In this document: in pieces, positions 9,450-18,354 of the stretch | Layout: every line of letters starts with the position of its first letter | How positions within the stretch are numbered: position 1 is the first letter of the stretch | Source of the DNA: Pedobacter sp. W3I1 | Lineage (GTDB): Bacteria > Bacteroidota > Bacteroidia > Sphingobacteriales > Sphingobacteriaceae | Direction: 5' to 3' | Assembly: GCF_030816015.1 (NCBI RefSeq) | Contig: NZ_JAUSXN010000001.1 | Span: forward strand, 5,394,001-5,458,000 | Length of the DNA: 64,000 nt | The notes under the pieces: generated by a model | Told to the model about the DNA's origin: nothing | Databases searched by the model: none | The model's input: only the letters and a program-made list of their open reading frames with translations | Position numbers and translations under genes: made by a program

Positions 9450-10472
9450 ATGATTGGCACTACAAAATTTTTTATCGGGATTGATGTTTCCAAACCTTAC
9501 TTCGATGTTGCATTGATGGCCGTTGTGAACCATGTAAAACAGGAGATAGCAACCGCACGGTTTGACAACACAGCACCAGGGATAAAGCTATTTGAGAAGT
9601 GGTTGAAATCGCAGAAAACCACGTTCAATGAGGACTCCTTGATTGTCATAGAAAATACCGGGATCTATCACCGTTTAATATGGACTTTCTGCAGCAACAG
9701 AAATCTGCCCATCCATATTGGCAATGCAGCCCATATCAAATGGAGCTTTGGGATAGCAAGGGGTAAAAATGATAAAATAGACAGCATACGTTTATGCAAC
9801 TATGCATTTAAGGAAGCGGATGATCTAAAGGCGACAGCTGCCCTGGATCCCGAGCTGATGCTCCTGAAAGATCTGATATCAGCTCGGACAAAGCTGCTCA
9901 AACAAAGGTCTGGCATTAGCGTTTCGGTAAAAGAACTTGGTAATGTCAATGGTAAAGAACATCAGAAACTGATTGAAAAAGCACTTAAAAATGCAATTGA
10001 GGGTATAGCCAAATCAATCAAGAACCTCGAAGATCAGATCAAAAAAATCATTACAGGAAACCAGGATTTCAAGCAGAACTACAAATTATTGCTCAGTATC
10101 CCTGGGATAGGGCATGTTACAGCAGTATACCTGATTGGCTGCACGGGAAATTTTGCAGGGCGGCCCAGCGGAAAAGAACTGGCCTGTTATGCAGGGGTTG
10201 CTCCATTTGAACACAGCAGTGGTATAAGTATCAAAGGTAAATCCAAGGTACACCGGATGGCCAATAAAGAACTTAAAAGATTGCTGCATATGTGTGCATT
10301 ATCTCTAATTCAACACAATCAGGAATTCAAGACATATTACAATAGAAAAAAGGATGAAGGGAAGCACAGCATGAGCATAATTAATGCCGTTAGAAACAAG
10401 ATAGCATTAAGAGTTGCTGCAGTTATAAAAAATCAAGCTAGCTATAAAAATAATTATAATATAGCTGCTTAA
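9450..10472 (+). CDS. IS110-family transposase
   Basis: A 340-aa protein, the usual length for the family. The N-terminal RuvC-like DEDD domain shows D12 in FFIGIDVSK, E68 in IVIENTG, and D108/D111 in ARGKNDKID. A central coiled-coil region follows (about 130-205). The C-terminal Transposase_20 domain begins at LLSIPGIG (about 215) and includes the conserved serine motif EHSSGIS (S256/S257), which supplies the catalytic serine in the family. The start is ATG at 9450, and the frame is intact, so the element may be active. IS110 elements lack clear terminal inverted repeats and often insert in palindromic repeats. A repeat of this kind begins 21 bp after the stop codon. Confidence 0.95.
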   Translation: MIGTTKFFIGIDVSKPYFDVALMAVVNHVKQEIATARFDNTAPGIKLFEKWLKSQKTTFNEDSLIVIENTGIYHRLIWTFCSNRNLPIHIGNAAHIKWSFGIARGKNDKIDSIRLCNYAFKEADDLKATAALDPELMLLKDLISARTKLLKQRSGISVSVKELGNVNGKEHQKLIEKALKNAIEGIAKSIKNLEDQIKKIITGNQDFKQNYKLLLSIPGIGHVTAVYLIGCTGNFAGRPSGKELACYAGVAPFEHSSGISIKGKSKVHRMANKELKRLLHMCALSLIQHNQEFKTYYNRKKDEGKHSMSIINAVRNKIALRVAAVIKNQASYKNNYNIAA

Positions 10473-10492
10473 AATTTGTTTTTATCATAACA

Positions 10493-10566
10493 ATCATCTC
10501 GACTGGAGCACAGCGAAACGGAGAGATCTTTGGACTAAAGATCTCTCCACTACGGTCGAGATGACG
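10493..10566. repeat. Palindromic dispersed repeat (CATCTCGAC family)
   Basis: CATCTCGACTGGAG at the left pairs with CGGTCGAGATG at the right, and an inner hairpin GGAGAGATCTTTGG ... AAAGATCTCTCC forms the tip. The same unit recurs at 8883-8984, 25595 and 37541-37622. It abuts the right end of the IS110 element, which suggests the repeat was the insertion target. Confidence 0.65.
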
Positions 10567-10602
10567 ATACTTCGAGATCATTTAACGTGGTTTTATTTGG
10601 TT

Positions 10603-13176
10603 TTACAGTTCAAATACAGTAAAGGAATAAGGTTTTAGTTCGAAAGATTTAAGATTCAAATAGTCCATAGTTGTTTTTACAGGCCGGATTTTGTAGTCGC
10701 CTGGCAGACCTGATATTTCTTTTTTAATTACTTGTTTGCCCACTGAACTTAACTTAGACAGATCAATACTAGTCTTAACCGCAACTGGGAGCATATTTAC
10801 AATTTTGATGAATAATTTTCCTGATTTTTGGTCACGGGTAATTGAGTATGCCACCCGCTTAATTGCATCTTCTCTCTTCACTGAAAAATCAACTCGTGCA
10901 GGAATAAACTCATCTCCTACATTTTGACCGTAAAGCTGTTGCACATAATATCCAATGGTGGGCTTAACTTCTGTATTATTAAAGTAGATCAGATCAGGAT
11001 TCCACTGCGTATGTTTTTCCTTTGCCAACAATGGCGCATAAGAGGCCATAGATACCACATCTCCATTACGCTCCAGGGAGGTGAGATATAGCGCTTCAGC
11101 TAACGCGGTCTCCAGGTTTGTCCTATTTCCCCCAGGGAGGCTTGCCGCATACTCTCCCAGATAAACTTTTGATTTACTGCGGTCATATTTATCATAAAAA
11201 TCCTGATTGTTTATAAACCAGCCTGGTGGGCGATAATAATGTTCATCTATCATGTCAACCTTCATTTCATTTGCAAGGGCCCAACCTTCCTCATAATCTG
11301 TTCCCTCAAAAAATGGTCCTGCAGTTCCAATAATGGTTATTTCAGGGTGCGCTTTTTTAAGTGCTTTATAGATCATGGCGAAATGCTCACGAAAGACGTC
11401 TGTTATCTGGTCTTCATTTCCGATACCGATATATTTTAAATTAAATGGTTTCGGATGTCCTGCTGCTGCACGTTCCTTCCCCCATTTTGTATTTGTGGCT
11501 CCGTTACAGTATTCAACCAAATCGATGATATCCTGAATATATGCAGGCATATCTGCCATCGGGATTCCACCCTGTTGCCCGCCACCATTAGCGCCTGAGT
11601 TTTGGCAAGGCACTCCAGCGGCAATAACTGGTACTGGAGTTGCGCCTATATCTTCACAAAACTGAAGGTACTCAAAGTATCCCAGCCCCATACTCTGGTG
11701 ATAGCCCCATAAATTACGGTCAGGAACCCGGGCCTCTAAGGCTCCTATTGTATTTTTCCATCTGTAAATGTTATGGATCCCATCTCCATGAGCCACACAT
11801 CCACCGGGAAAACGCACAAATCGCGGTTTTATAGCTGCAATTGTATCTGCAAGGTCTTCCCGAAGGCCATTTTGGCGATTTTTGAAGGTATTTTGGGGAA
11901 ATAGCGAAATCATGTCGAGATCGATACGGCCATTTTGTAATGGCCACAATTGCAGGCTAACATCCGAGGCGGTGACCGATGATTTAAGCGTTGTTTTTAT
12001 TTGCTTCCAGGACTTAGAACTGCAACTGATCAATCCCTTCGAAAGCAAGCCGTACTTTTCACTAACAAGCCTGACTTCAAAAGATTTCTTTCCTTCTGCA
12101 ACCCGGACAAAACTGGAGAAAAGATAATTTTCCCCTTTTTTAAGTGCAATTCCGTCGTAACCAGAATTGGATAGTGAACCACCCTCAACAGTCGAATTTA
12201 GTACCGCATAATGTGGATTATTTGGATGTAGTGGCTGCTTTGTTTGAATTGCAAAATCCCCTTCTTTGCCTTTGAATGTCCAGGAATGATTGCTGTTCCA
12301 TTTTGTATCCTGGTTTTCTTTATCTGAAGGCTGATATTCGAAGTCACGATTTTGAATCAGTTCACCATAAAGCCCGCCATCTGCTGAATAGTTGATATCT
12401 TCAAAGAAGATCCCTGTTAACAGCTTGCTGATGGCTTTAGCTTTTTCAGGCTCCGCCGAAATATGCAGCTCCGGTTTTGTTAAGTTTGCAAAACGTACCG
12501 GATCATCTTTGGTCGTCTCCGCATCTTGCCGCCCCTTGAAATTCCTGAGCTCCGCAGTTTTATTCAACTCTTCAACCACCGCCCATTTAACACGGTGCAA
12601 CTGTCCGCTTACCGTATTGTTTTGAATAGTAGTGGTGATGGTATTGCTTTTGTAGGCCGAGCGGGGTACTTCTTTTGCCGGACTGTAGACTTTGAAGTCT
12701 TTTGTTTCTGTCTGAAAATAGGCGCCCTCGCTATCCGTGTATACAATCTGATAAATGTCCAGGTCTTTTTGGTAACTAATTATGGGACGAAGGATATTCT
12801 TACCTTTTTCAAAAAAGGGATAACCTTGCGGCCCCCAGTCAATCAGATTTTTTGTTTGAGCATGGGCAAATTGCTTTACCCGATCATTTAAACTCCAGAC
12901 GCATTGCCAAACTCCCCCGCGCCCCAGAATCACATATGGAGCAAACATTTTTTTATCTGATCCCCAGCGGCCAAAGTCTGAGCGAAGGTAAACCTGTCCT
13001 GTTCCAACAGGTGTCCAATTATTTCGGTCATCACTCCATGCAAACCGTAATCCATCAGTCCCGTATGAAAACAGGTAAACAGAATCAGCTGCAGCATGCT
13101 GCCTTGATGTTGATGCAAATGAGTTTGTGCTAAACAACAGAAACACCAGCACTATAAATAGCTTACTTAACTTCAT
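10603..13176 (-). CDS. GH51 alpha-L-arabinofuranosidase with extra N-terminal GH43-like module
   Basis: An 857-aa secreted protein with a signal peptide ending near FASTS (residues 18-23). Residues ~30-165 read like part of a GH43/GH32-type propeller (YLFSYGTDGLRFAWSDD, NLIDWGPQGYPFFE), which is not standard in GH51. Residues ~230-420 hold the GH51 beta-sandwich plus a CBM4_9-like region (FFEDINYSADGGLYGELIQN). The catalytic barrel covers ~430-720, with acid/base E588 in GIGNEDQ and nucleophile E675 in VYLGEYAAS. A C-terminal beta-domain ends the protein. GH51 enzymes release arabinose from arabinoxylan and arabinan. The start codon overlaps the 3' end of the upstream GH27 gene by 14 bp, so the two are translationally linked. 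Confidence 0.9.
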   Translation of the reverse strand: MKLSKLFIVLVFLLFSTNSFASTSRQHAAADSVYLFSYGTDGLRFAWSDDRNNWTPVGTGQVYLRSDFGRWGSDKKMFAPYVILGRGGVWQCVWSLNDRVKQFAHAQTKNLIDWGPQGYPFFEKGKNILRPIISYQKDLDIYQIVYTDSEGAYFQTETKDFKVYSPAKEVPRSAYKSNTITTTIQNNTVSGQLHRVKWAVVEELNKTAELRNFKGRQDAETTKDDPVRFANLTKPELHISAEPEKAKAISKLLTGIFFEDINYSADGGLYGELIQNRDFEYQPSDKENQDTKWNSNHSWTFKGKEGDFAIQTKQPLHPNNPHYAVLNSTVEGGSLSNSGYDGIALKKGENYLFSSFVRVAEGKKSFEVRLVSEKYGLLSKGLISCSSKSWKQIKTTLKSSVTASDVSLQLWPLQNGRIDLDMISLFPQNTFKNRQNGLREDLADTIAAIKPRFVRFPGGCVAHGDGIHNIYRWKNTIGALEARVPDRNLWGYHQSMGLGYFEYLQFCEDIGATPVPVIAAGVPCQNSGANGGGQQGGIPMADMPAYIQDIIDLVEYCNGATNTKWGKERAAAGHPKPFNLKYIGIGNEDQITDVFREHFAMIYKALKKAHPEITIIGTAGPFFEGTDYEEGWALANEMKVDMIDEHYYRPPGWFINNQDFYDKYDRSKSKVYLGEYAASLPGGNRTNLETALAEALYLTSLERNGDVVSMASYAPLLAKEKHTQWNPDLIYFNNTEVKPTIGYYVQQLYGQNVGDEFIPARVDFSVKREDAIKRVAYSITRDQKSGKLFIKIVNMLPVAVKTSIDLSKLSSVGKQVIKKEISGLPGDYKIRPVKTTMDYLNLKSFELKPYSFTVFEL

Positions 13177-14506
13177 ACAAAACGCAGCTATGTGGTTTAA
13201 GATTTACGGTTATTTGTTTTCCATCATGCTGAACAACTTTTCCTGTCCAGCTATTGGTAACATTCGATACTTTAGTTATTCCTAAATCGGAGGGTTTCAC
13301 CGAAATTTCATTTGGATCCGGTTCATCAGAAAGATTGAACAGGGCGAGATAGTGTTGCCCGGTTTTAGCATTTGTTGATGTTACCGCAACTTTCTTACGA
13401 TCGTTAAAAAGAAATTTTACATCCGTACTTTCTCTATGCATCTTAAGCACAGCTTTATTGGTAAGCAGCGAAGTGGTAAAGGGATCCAGGCTAGGCATAT
13501 CACCACCGAACATCAAGGGCGAGCGGAATATGGTGAAGAAGGTCATCAGCACTTGCTGCTCATCCCTGGTCAATCGGCTCGCACGGTCGCCGCCCCTTTC
13601 TCCGCGAATGGAAATTCTACCCAAAGGAATCATATCGCAATCAGGCCAGGTTCCGGGCTTAATATACGGCGCCCATGGCTGGGCAACATTGATCAGGTGA
13701 GTAATATGAGGCCAGGTATCCCATACATCATCCACCATTCTCCACATATTTGCATGTTGCTGAACATGCCCTGCTTTTTCTATCGGTGTTTCGCCTGGTG
13801 AGGTGCTCAGCACAATCGGGCGACCGGTTTTATCTATTGCTTTTCGGATGAGTTCTATTTCTCCCTGATGATAAGGACGGGAAAGATCATCTACTTTAAT
13901 AAAGTCGACACCCCAACCAGCGTAAAGTTTCATTATTGAATCATAATATTCCTGTGCACCGGGTTTTGTAGCATCTATCGTATAATTATCGGTGAGCCAT
14001 TTGCATTGCAAATCAGTGCTATATATCTGATCGGCAGTGTATGTTGTACCCATAACAGGCATCTTTTCTTTAACGGCAAGTGTAGGGATGCCACGCATAA
14101 TATGGATACCAAATTTTAATCCCTTAGCATGTATATATTTTGCCAGGTTTTTAAAGCCCTGTCCGTCTGCAGCTGACGGAAACCGGTTTAAGGCAGGCAG
14201 ATAACGGCCGAATTTGTCAATCACATATTTTGGATTCGTTTGGTTATATCCCCCCGCTTTATCATTTTCCACAAACCAGCGGATATCTACAACGATATAT
14301 TCCCATCCGGAAGATTTCAAGTTGGAAGCCATATAATCTGCGTTGGCTTTTACTTCAGCTTCTGTAACAGAAGAGCCGTAACAGTCCCAGCTATTCCAGC
14401 CCATTGGAGGAGTCTTCGCCCAATTCTTAAAATTCTGCTGCGCGAAAGTTTGATCAATTGTGAATATTGAACAAAGTAAAATCAATACTGATGCTGTTAT
14501 TTTCAT
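13163..14506 (-). CDS. GH27 alpha-galactosidase, secreted
   Basis: A 447-aa protein from ATG at 14504-14506. The longer frame needs a GTG at 14530, overlapping a good -7 element (TATATTTG on the minus strand, 14530-14537), so the downstream ATG is preferred. A signal peptide ends at QTFAQ. The GH27/clan-D signature TPPMGWNSWDCYG follows at once, then EYIVVDIRW. The nucleophile Asp lies in DFIKVDD (about D206), and the acid/base region is PDCDMIPLG. A C-terminal beta-sandwich starts near residue 360. It hydrolyses terminal alpha-galactose from galactomannan or raffinose-type sugars. It is first of a two-gene unit with the GH51 gene. Confidence 0.9.
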   Translation of the reverse strand: MKITASVLILLCSIFTIDQTFAQQNFKNWAKTPPMGWNSWDCYGSSVTEAEVKANADYMASNLKSSGWEYIVVDIRWFVENDKAGGYNQTNPKYVIDKFGRYLPALNRFPSAADGQGFKNLAKYIHAKGLKFGIHIMRGIPTLAVKEKMPVMGTTYTADQIYSTDLQCKWLTDNYTIDATKPGAQEYYDSIMKLYAGWGVDFIKVDDLSRPYHQGEIELIRKAIDKTGRPIVLSTSPGETPIEKAGHVQQHANMWRMVDDVWDTWPHITHLINVAQPWAPYIKPGTWPDCDMIPLGRISIRGERGGDRASRLTRDEQQVLMTFFTIFRSPLMFGGDMPSLDPFTTSLLTNKAVLKMHRESTDVKFLFNDRKKVAVTSTNAKTGQHYLALFNLSDEPDPNEISVKPSDLGITKVSNVTNSWTGKVVQHDGKQITVNLKPHSCVLYEVK

Positions 14507-14583
14507 CCGTTTATATATTTGGTCTTTCACAAATATAAATAATAAACGTTAAAACGACGATTATTATTGAATCATTTTAGCAC

Positions 14584-14700
14584 CCGCTTTTTCAAAAGCC
14601 TCCACCTTCAGTACCAGCAATTTTGTGCATTTCGGATACAAATAATCCATTGAACCATGCTTGTTGTTTATCCATGCCTCAATACCTTATGTGCGCCAAA
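14584..14700 (-). pseudogene. Chimeric remnant: AraC fragment joined to a copy of methyltransferase 3' flank
   Basis: On the minus strand, 14637-14584 translates as KCTKLLVLKVEAFEKAGAK, clearly related to KCIELLVLQAEAFEKARGK of the AraC regulator at 1013-2002. From 14636 to about 14690 the DNA instead matches 2666-2716, the stop codon and downstream flank of the methyltransferase (GATACAAATAATC.ATTGAACC is shared). The two source segments are ~1.25 kb apart in the 5' part of the window. The remnant therefore records an ancient duplication of that locus followed by an internal deletion. It is not functional. Confidence 0.6.
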
Positions 14701-14793
14701 ATCTGGCATCATAAATAAGAGATCATCCCGTTCCACATATACATTAAGGTTCTTTAGTTTATCCAGCGATTCAGCTTTTATTAGCGATTTTTT

Positions 14794-15495
14794 TTATCGG
14801 CAGTCTACCGCATGATCATAGGTATCAATGGTTTTAGGTGATATAAAGGGAATACCTAAATCAGCCGACCGTAATATGAGCAATGCGCCCATAAAAAACA
14901 TAAACCAAGGAATAAGTTTGTTGGTATTAAAGCGAATGTATTTCTTCAGGTAGATCCCGCCTAGCGAAATCATGAGCATGAGTGGCGCGGTACCCAAACC
15001 AAAAAGGAACATAAAAGTAGCCCCGGATTTAATACTATCGGTATTTAAAGCTGTTGCAAGCGCCAGGTAAACCATTCCGCAAGGAATAATGCCATTAAGC
15101 ATTCCGGCAAACAAACCCCAAAAGGGCAGGCCGAATACTTTGCCCATGAGCTTACCTAGTGGATGCAATACCTTTAACTGTAGTTTTGAAAATCTATTGG
15201 TGTAAGCCTGACTGAACTGGAGGGCAGTGAACAGTATGAGTATAAAACCGATTGACATACTTAGCGTTTTCTGATCGCTGAATATGCGGATACTGCTTCC
15301 CAAAGTGCCCACCAAGCCTCCTAAAAGGGTGTATATTAAAATTCTGCCAAACTGGTAGAGCAAAAGCTGAAACCCGCTTCGAAAGAAATTCTGTTTCGCG
15401 AACGGCATACCCAGCATAATCGGCCCGCACATTACGGCGCAATGCAGGCTCCCGAAAAGGCCCATCAAAAATGCCAGTGGCAAAAAATTCATCAT
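14794..15495 (-). CDS. SafE/DsbD-like six-helix membrane protein of the cbb3 cluster
   Basis: A 233-aa integral membrane protein with about six hydrophobic segments. It carries the family motif GSLHCAVMCGPIMLG near the N-terminus, typical of the cytochrome c biogenesis / 'sulfite exporter TauE/SafE' group (DsbD_2 type), and a GIIPCGMVYLAL segment. Cysteines in these helices are thought to handle copper or thiols during oxidase maturation. It is last in the cbb3 gene string and overlaps fixH by an ATGA stop-start (15492-15495), so it belongs to the same transcript. The exact activity is not established; a role in copper supply to cbb3 is inferred from context. Confidence 0.75.
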   Translation of the reverse strand: MMNFLPLAFLMGLFGSLHCAVMCGPIMLGMPFAKQNFFRSGFQLLLYQFGRILIYTLLGGLVGTLGSSIRIFSDQKTLSMSIGFILILFTALQFSQAYTNRFSKLQLKVLHPLGKLMGKVFGLPFWGLFAGMLNGIIPCGMVYLALATALNTDSIKSGATFMFLFGLGTAPLMLMISLGGIYLKKYIRFNTNKLIPWFMFFMGALLILRSADLGIPFISPKTIDTYDHAVDCR

Positions 15496-15920
15496 AGGGT
15501 GATGTTATTTTTAAACAGATAATCTTTGCCTGAAGAGCGCCATTGAAGGTTCAAAAACCACATTCCTTTGGCCATTTTAGTTTTATCTACCAGAATAAGA
15601 TTGGCTGTGCCAGAGGTATTTCCTTTTAGTTTAACATCATCATCACTATTGCCAGGCCGCATTAAAATGAGGTCGTAAGAAGCACTATCTTTAATTTCGA
15701 TAATAATCTGAGTTTTTGTAATGGTAATTTTGGGTCTGGCATTATCGTTTATAACATTCACTTTGGCATCATATTCTGCATTATAATTGATTCCCTTTTC
15801 ATAGTAATTCTCTTCGATCAAGGCATCCCGGCCGTGTACATGAAACATATAGATAACCATTCCCACAATAAACATCATGAATGTAAGCATACCCAATACT
15901 ATTTTTGTTCCCCAGTTCAT
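15492..15920 (-). CDS. fixH: FixH family protein, cbb3 oxidase assembly
   Basis: A 142-aa protein from ATG at 15918-15920. A longer frame to a GTG at 15986 would run through a low-complexity repeat and is rejected. One transmembrane helix at the N-terminus (about residues 5-27) is followed by HVHGRDALIEENYYEKGINYN, the region after the helix that is conserved in FixH, and then a periplasmic beta-sandwich ending in WFLNLQW. FixH works with the copper ATPase CcoI in cbb3 maturation. It lies between ccoG and the SafE-like gene. Confidence 0.85.
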   Translation of the reverse strand: MNWGTKIVLGMLTFMMFIVGMVIYMFHVHGRDALIEENYYEKGINYNAEYDAKVNVINDNARPKITITKTQIIIEIKDSASYDLILMRPGNSDDDVKLKGNTSGTANLILVDKTKMAKGMWFLNLQWRSSGKDYLFKNNITL

Positions 15921-15935
15921 ATCTCTCTTTTTTAA

Positions 15936-16028
15936 TTTTGAATGAGTGAATTTTGAATGAGTGAATGGTGACAATAATTCAATCACTCAATCCTTCTCTC
16001 ATTCAATCATTCTCTCATTCAATCACTC
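15936..16028. repeat. Short tandem and inverted repeats between ccoG and fixH
   Basis: TTTTGAATGAGTGAA occurs twice in direct tandem (15936-15950 and 15951-15965). It is followed by multiple reverse-oriented relatives: TTCAATCACTC near 15978 and 16018, and CTCTCATTCAATCA near 15996 and 16013. The last copy runs into the stop of ccoG. The unit fills what would otherwise be a ~100-bp operon gap and could form imperfect hairpins in the mRNA. Confidence 0.6.
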
Positions 16029-17396
16029 CATTCCTTCCGGTTGCGCAAAAAAACTTGTAGTTGCCGTGCTTAAAACCTCGCCATTTGCAATAATTTCGAA
16101 AACCGCATCGGTTTTATATTTTTTAATGGAATTGTTTTTCCTGATCAGAAAAAAAGTGAGGTGCACCGAACCTTCTTTTGGCAAAACATCAGCTTTTTGG
16201 ATAAAATTAATTTCGTCTCCCTTATCCTTCGATCTGAAAGTAAATTTTACAGTCTTATTGGTTTTGTTGATCAGTTCTGCATTATAAAGATTGCTCGTTT
16301 TATCTGTTCCCCTGCTTTGGTACAAAGTACCGCTAGCCCTTAAAACCGTAGTCTGAATATCTTCTCTTTTATAGATCAGTGAAGAAAAAACCATCACTAC
16401 CACAAACAACACTGCAGCGTAACCGTAAGATTTTAAGCCAATTTTATAGGGTTTACGTTCGTTAATAAAATCCTGATTAAAAAAACCAATCAGATTTTTG
16501 GGCTTGTTTATTTTAAGCATCACCTCGTTGCATGAATCGATACAGGCGGTACAGTTTACACATTCCAGCTGTGTTCCTTCGCGGATATCGATACCAGTGG
16601 GGCAAACCTGTACGCAAAGCCCACAATCTATACAGTCGCCGGCTGTTAATTCATCAGCATTTTTTTGAAGATGCCCACGTGGTTCACCCCTGGTAAAATC
16701 ATAGGCTACTACCAAACTTTGATTATCTAACAAAACACCCTGTAACCTGCCGTACGGACAAATTACCGTACACACTACTTCGCGTACATAGGTAAATACC
16801 CCATAAAATATTAAAGTAAACAACCAGATGGATATAAAGCCCGAAATATGGCCTGAGACGGGCTCCGTCATAATTTTAAGGAGTATATCGGAACCAATCA
16901 TGTATGCCAAAAAGGTATTTGCAATGGCAAAAGAAATCACCAGAAAAATGAAATGTTTACTTCCTTTTTTGAATATCTTCTTTGCATTCCAATCAGCCTG
17001 GTCCAACTTCTTCTGTTGATTGGCATCGCCTTCAATCCAGTATTCGATCCGGCGAAAAACCATCTCCATAAAGATCGTTTGCGGACAGGCCCATCCGCAC
17101 CACAACCTGCCCAATACTACTGTAAAACACACAATGAACATGATGAAAATAAGCATGGCAAGGGCGAAGAGGTAAAAATCCTGCGGGGTAAAGATCAATC
17201 CAAAGAATACAAATTTTCTTTCTATAAAATTGAGGAGTACCAGCTGCTCGCCGTTAAGTTTTAAAAAGGGGCAGGAAAACAAAAACAACAGCAGCAGATA
17301 ACTTACCCATTTCCGGTAGGTATACAACCTGCCTGATGGCTTTTTAGGATAGATAAAATTTCTGCCCTTACTTTCTGCTTTATTTCTTGGTAACAT
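16023..17396 (-). CDS. ccoG: CcoG/FixG cytochrome c oxidase accessory ferredoxin
   Basis: A 457-aa membrane iron-sulfur protein of normal length. It has membrane helices near residues 30-50, 85-110, 155-180, 195-215 and 320-345, and a polyferredoxin signature CGWACPQTIF. Two 4Fe-4S clusters are in CIDCGLCVQVCPTGIDI and CVNCTACIDSCNEV, and a C-terminal FixG Ig-like domain sits outside the membrane. In proteobacteria CcoG reduces Cu(II) for cbb3 assembly. It overlaps ccoP by 17 bp (17380-17396). Confidence 0.93.
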   Translation of the reverse strand: MLPRNKAESKGRNFIYPKKPSGRLYTYRKWVSYLLLLFLFSCPFLKLNGEQLVLLNFIERKFVFFGLIFTPQDFYLFALAMLIFIMFIVCFTVVLGRLWCGWACPQTIFMEMVFRRIEYWIEGDANQQKKLDQADWNAKKIFKKGSKHFIFLVISFAIANTFLAYMIGSDILLKIMTEPVSGHISGFISIWLFTLIFYGVFTYVREVVCTVICPYGRLQGVLLDNQSLVVAYDFTRGEPRGHLQKNADELTAGDCIDCGLCVQVCPTGIDIREGTQLECVNCTACIDSCNEVMLKINKPKNLIGFFNQDFINERKPYKIGLKSYGYAAVLFVVVMVFSSLIYKREDIQTTVLRASGTLYQSRGTDKTSNLYNAELINKTNKTVKFTFRSKDKGDEINFIQKADVLPKEGSVHLTFFLIRKNNSIKKYKTDAVFEIIANGEVLSTATTSFFAQPEGME

Positions 17397-18354
17397 CGGC
17401 TTTGTTCACACTGTCTTTCGGAGCTTTCATCTCGTTGTCTTTTGGATTTTTTGCTTCATATTTTTCACCCTGTGGTGCTTTGGCTCCTGCTGGATTTGTT
17501 CCTTTTAACGACAGAATAAAATTGGTAACGGCACTGATCTGTTTTGGATTCAGGTTTTTCTCCCAACTAATCATTCCCTTTTCAGGAACACCGTATTTAA
17601 TGGTTTTGAATACATTTTTTACACCGCCACCATGCAACCAATACTCATCGGTTAAATTTGGCCCGATGATGCCCTGGCCCTTATCACCATGGCAAACCAC
17701 ACAGTTGGTTGTAAAAACAGTTCTACCTTCTTCGAGCACTGTAGGTGTGTCATCAAACTTTACCGAATTCTCATCAATGGTATTGGCCGATTTTTCGAGA
17801 TAGGCTGCCTTTTCTACCTGTGCTTTGGCCATTTCATTTTCGTATTCTTTGTCCTGCAGGTCTCCATATCCACCGATGTGGTAATAAAAAAGATAAGCTG
17901 CCGCGAAAATCATAGTCCCGAAAAACAGGAAGTTAAACCAGGCCGGCACCGGGTTGTTCAGTTCTTTAATGCCATCATACGTATGATCGATTACCAGATC
18001 CTTTTCTTCTTCAATTGGCCTTAAACTTAAGAGTTTAATCCAGATTGAGGGTTTAACCGGTTGTTGTTTTAACCAGGCATCGTAATCCAAAACCGGCTCT
18101 TTTACAGGCTTGCTGTACGGTGTAGGATTTAACTGTTCCTGGTACATTACCTTAAATGCTTTTAGCAGTGTTAGGGAAACAACAAGAAGTACGGTTACAA
18201 AAAGCAACAGGATTACGATCAGCATTTCCGATTGGTTTAACCCTAACCCTGCCCGGGCAGGTATTACAACCGCTGCCGCTTTCTCATCAGCGGCAAATGC
18301 TGTAATTGATAAAAGCAGGGACGATAACAATAGTTTAATCTTCTTCATGTGCAT
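17380..18354 (-). CDS. ccoP: CcoP-like cbb3 oxidase cytochrome c subunit, single heme site
   Basis: A 324-aa protein with a signal-like N-terminal helix, a transmembrane helix at about residues 45-65 and another at about 138-160. A cytochrome c domain follows (about 200-285) with CVVCH as its only CXXCH, and MISW supplies the likely distal Met. The tail after residue 290 is Lys-rich and polar. Proteobacterial CcoP is diheme; a single heme site is typical of Bacteroidota versions. It overlaps both neighbours (ccoQ by 20 bp, ccoG by 17 bp), indicating tight translational coupling. Confidence 0.9.
   Translation of the reverse strand: MHMKKIKLLLSSLLLSITAFAADEKAAAVVIPARAGLGLNQSEMLIVILLLFVTVLLVVSLTLLKAFKVMYQEQLNPTPYSKPVKEPVLDYDAWLKQQPVKPSIWIKLLSLRPIEEEKDLVIDHTYDGIKELNNPVPAWFNFLFFGTMIFAAAYLFYYHIGGYGDLQDKEYENEMAKAQVEKAAYLEKSANTIDENSVKFDDTPTVLEEGRTVFTTNCVVCHGDKGQGIIGPNLTDEYWLHGGGVKNVFKTIKYGVPEKGMISWEKNLNPKQISAVTNFILSLKGTNPAGAKAPQGEKYEAKNPKDNEMKAPKDSVNKADVTKK

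Larger units (their letters stand above)
9190..10492 (+). mobile_element. IS110-family insertion sequence (boundaries approximate)
   Basis: The element comprises the transposase gene (9450-10472), its long non-coding 5' leader with the 9274-9348 hairpin, and a short 3' flank. Ends are not marked by inverted repeats, as is normal for the family, so both limits are estimates. The right limit is set at the edge of the palindromic repeat starting at 10493; the left limit is set after the palindromic unit ending at 9162. The insertion splits the spacer between the GH5 and GH51 genes and breaks no ORF. Confidence 0.6.

Noticed and set aside
14700-14790. Minus-strand frame LDKLKNLNVYVERDDLLF
   Set aside because: It looks like a possible gene remnant next to the AraC fossil, but no homologue in the window supports it and no family is recognised.
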